Shown here: piece after piece, positions 5,668 through 6,126 of the stretch
Numbering within the stretch: the first letter of the stretch is position 1
Layout: each line of letters opens with the position of its first letter
Origin: an uncultured Lachnospiraceae bacterium
GTDB lineage: Bacteria; Bacillota; Clostridia; Lachnospirales; Lachnospiraceae
Direction of reading: 5' to 3'
Assembly (NCBI GenBank): GCA_902773445.1
Contig: CACYEU010000229.1
Coordinates: 1-6,126 of the forward strand
DNA: 6,126 bases
Made by a program: the position numbers and the translations under genes
Notes under the pieces: generated by a model
The model's database searches: none
What the model was told of the DNA's origin: nothing
Seen by the model: the letters and a program-made list of their open reading frames with translations, nothing else

Positions 5668-6126
5668 ATGGGATATGCAATAGCGATCGATGGTCCGGCA
5701 GGAGCCGGAAAAAGTTCAATTGCTAAGAGAATTGCTGAATCGCTTGGATTTATCTATGTGGATACAGGAGCACTCTATCGTGTGATCGGCCTCGCTGTAT
5801 ACAGAAAAGCCGGCCGCACTGACGATGAGGAGATCATCAAAGAAGTTGCGCGTGATGTGGAAGTTTCTCTCGATTACAACGAAAAGGGACAGCGCGTCTA
5901 CCTGTCCGGCGAGGACGTCTCCGAAGAGATCCGGAAAGAAGAGATCAGCCACATGGCATCCGTTGTATCGGCAGTCCCGTATGTGCGGGAGCGTCTGCTT
6001 GAATTACAGAGGCAGATGGCCCGCGAGCATGATGTGATTATGGACGGACGCGATATCGGAACAGTTATACTGCCCGATGCGGATCTGAAGATTTTTCTGA
6101 CTTGTCCTGCAGAAGAACGCGCGCAG
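5668..6126 (+). CDS. cmk: Cytidylate kinase, 3' partial
   Basis: The frame runs without a stop from 5668 to the window end, giving 153 residues; the family usually has about 220-230, so roughly a third is missing. The enzyme phosphorylates CMP and dCMP to the diphosphates with ATP, in the cytoplasm, as part of pyrimidine nucleotide supply. Evidence is the Walker A loop GPAGAGKS (9-16) directly after the first beta strand (YAIAIDG), the NMP-site motif DTGALYR (32-38; the usual form is DTGAMYR), the substrate domain around residues 45-100, and MDGRDIGTVILPDADLKIFL (125-144), a strong cmk signature. The start is well supported by its ribosome binding site and by the position of the P-loop near the N terminus. 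In clostridial genomes cmk is often followed by an acyltransferase, ispH and an S1-domain gene; whether that holds here cannot be seen. Confidence 0.96.
   Translation, partial: MGYAIAIDGPAGAGKSSIAKRIAESLGFIYVDTGALYRVIGLAVYRKAGRTDDEEIIKEVARDVEVSLDYNEKGQRVYLSGEDVSEEIRKEEISHMASVVSAVPYVRERLLELQRQMAREHDVIMDGRDIGTVILPDADLKIFLTCPAEERAQ

Noticed and set aside
5716..5952. Antisense 78-codon frame within cmk
   Set aside because: It is a shadow of the cmk coding frame, whose P-loop and DGRDIGT motifs are unambiguous.

Overview
The window reads as a chromosomal piece of a Gram-positive anaerobe, most likely a Clostridia member close to Lachnospiraceae. This rests on strong AGGAGG-type ribosome binding sites before nearly every gene, short same-strand spacing, the Gram-positive split form of a Na+-pumping decarboxylase (carrier and carboxyltransferase on separate genes), and the order Gre factor, HI0933-type flavoprotein, cytidylate kinase, which I recall from that group. 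The taxonomic call is inference. All seven genes lie on the + strand, and I see no RNA gene, mobile element, CRISPR array or phage remnant.

Bases 1 to about 3762 hold four genes of a membrane-bound, biotin-dependent, Na+-translocating oxaloacetate decarboxylase: a gamma/OadG-type membrane subunit (cut at its 5' end by the window edge) with an extra extracytoplasmic domain, a free biotin carrier protein, the beta subunit OadB that moves Na+, and the carboxyltransferase OadA without a biotin domain of its own. OadA would take CO2 from oxaloacetate and put it on the carrier's biotin, giving pyruvate. OadB would decarboxylate the carboxybiotin and use the energy to export Na+. OadG would hold the soluble parts on the membrane. 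Key catalytic residues are present in the carrier, OadB and OadA. The block ends with an intrinsic terminator at about 3787-3821.

Bases 3842 to the end carry a second unit: a GreA/GreB-type transcript cleavage factor, an HI0933-type FAD flavoprotein whose start overlaps the Gre stop by one base, and cytidylate kinase, cut by the window end. These are housekeeping-type genes with no evident link to the decarboxylase.

No clearly new system is visible. The more interesting points are the extra domain on OadG, the single carrier that could serve more than one carboxyltransferase, the Gre factor's C-terminal tail whose codons double as the next gene's ribosome binding site, a terminator with a competing hairpin, and an excess of GATC sites (about 78 by hand count, against about 24 expected for random sequence).
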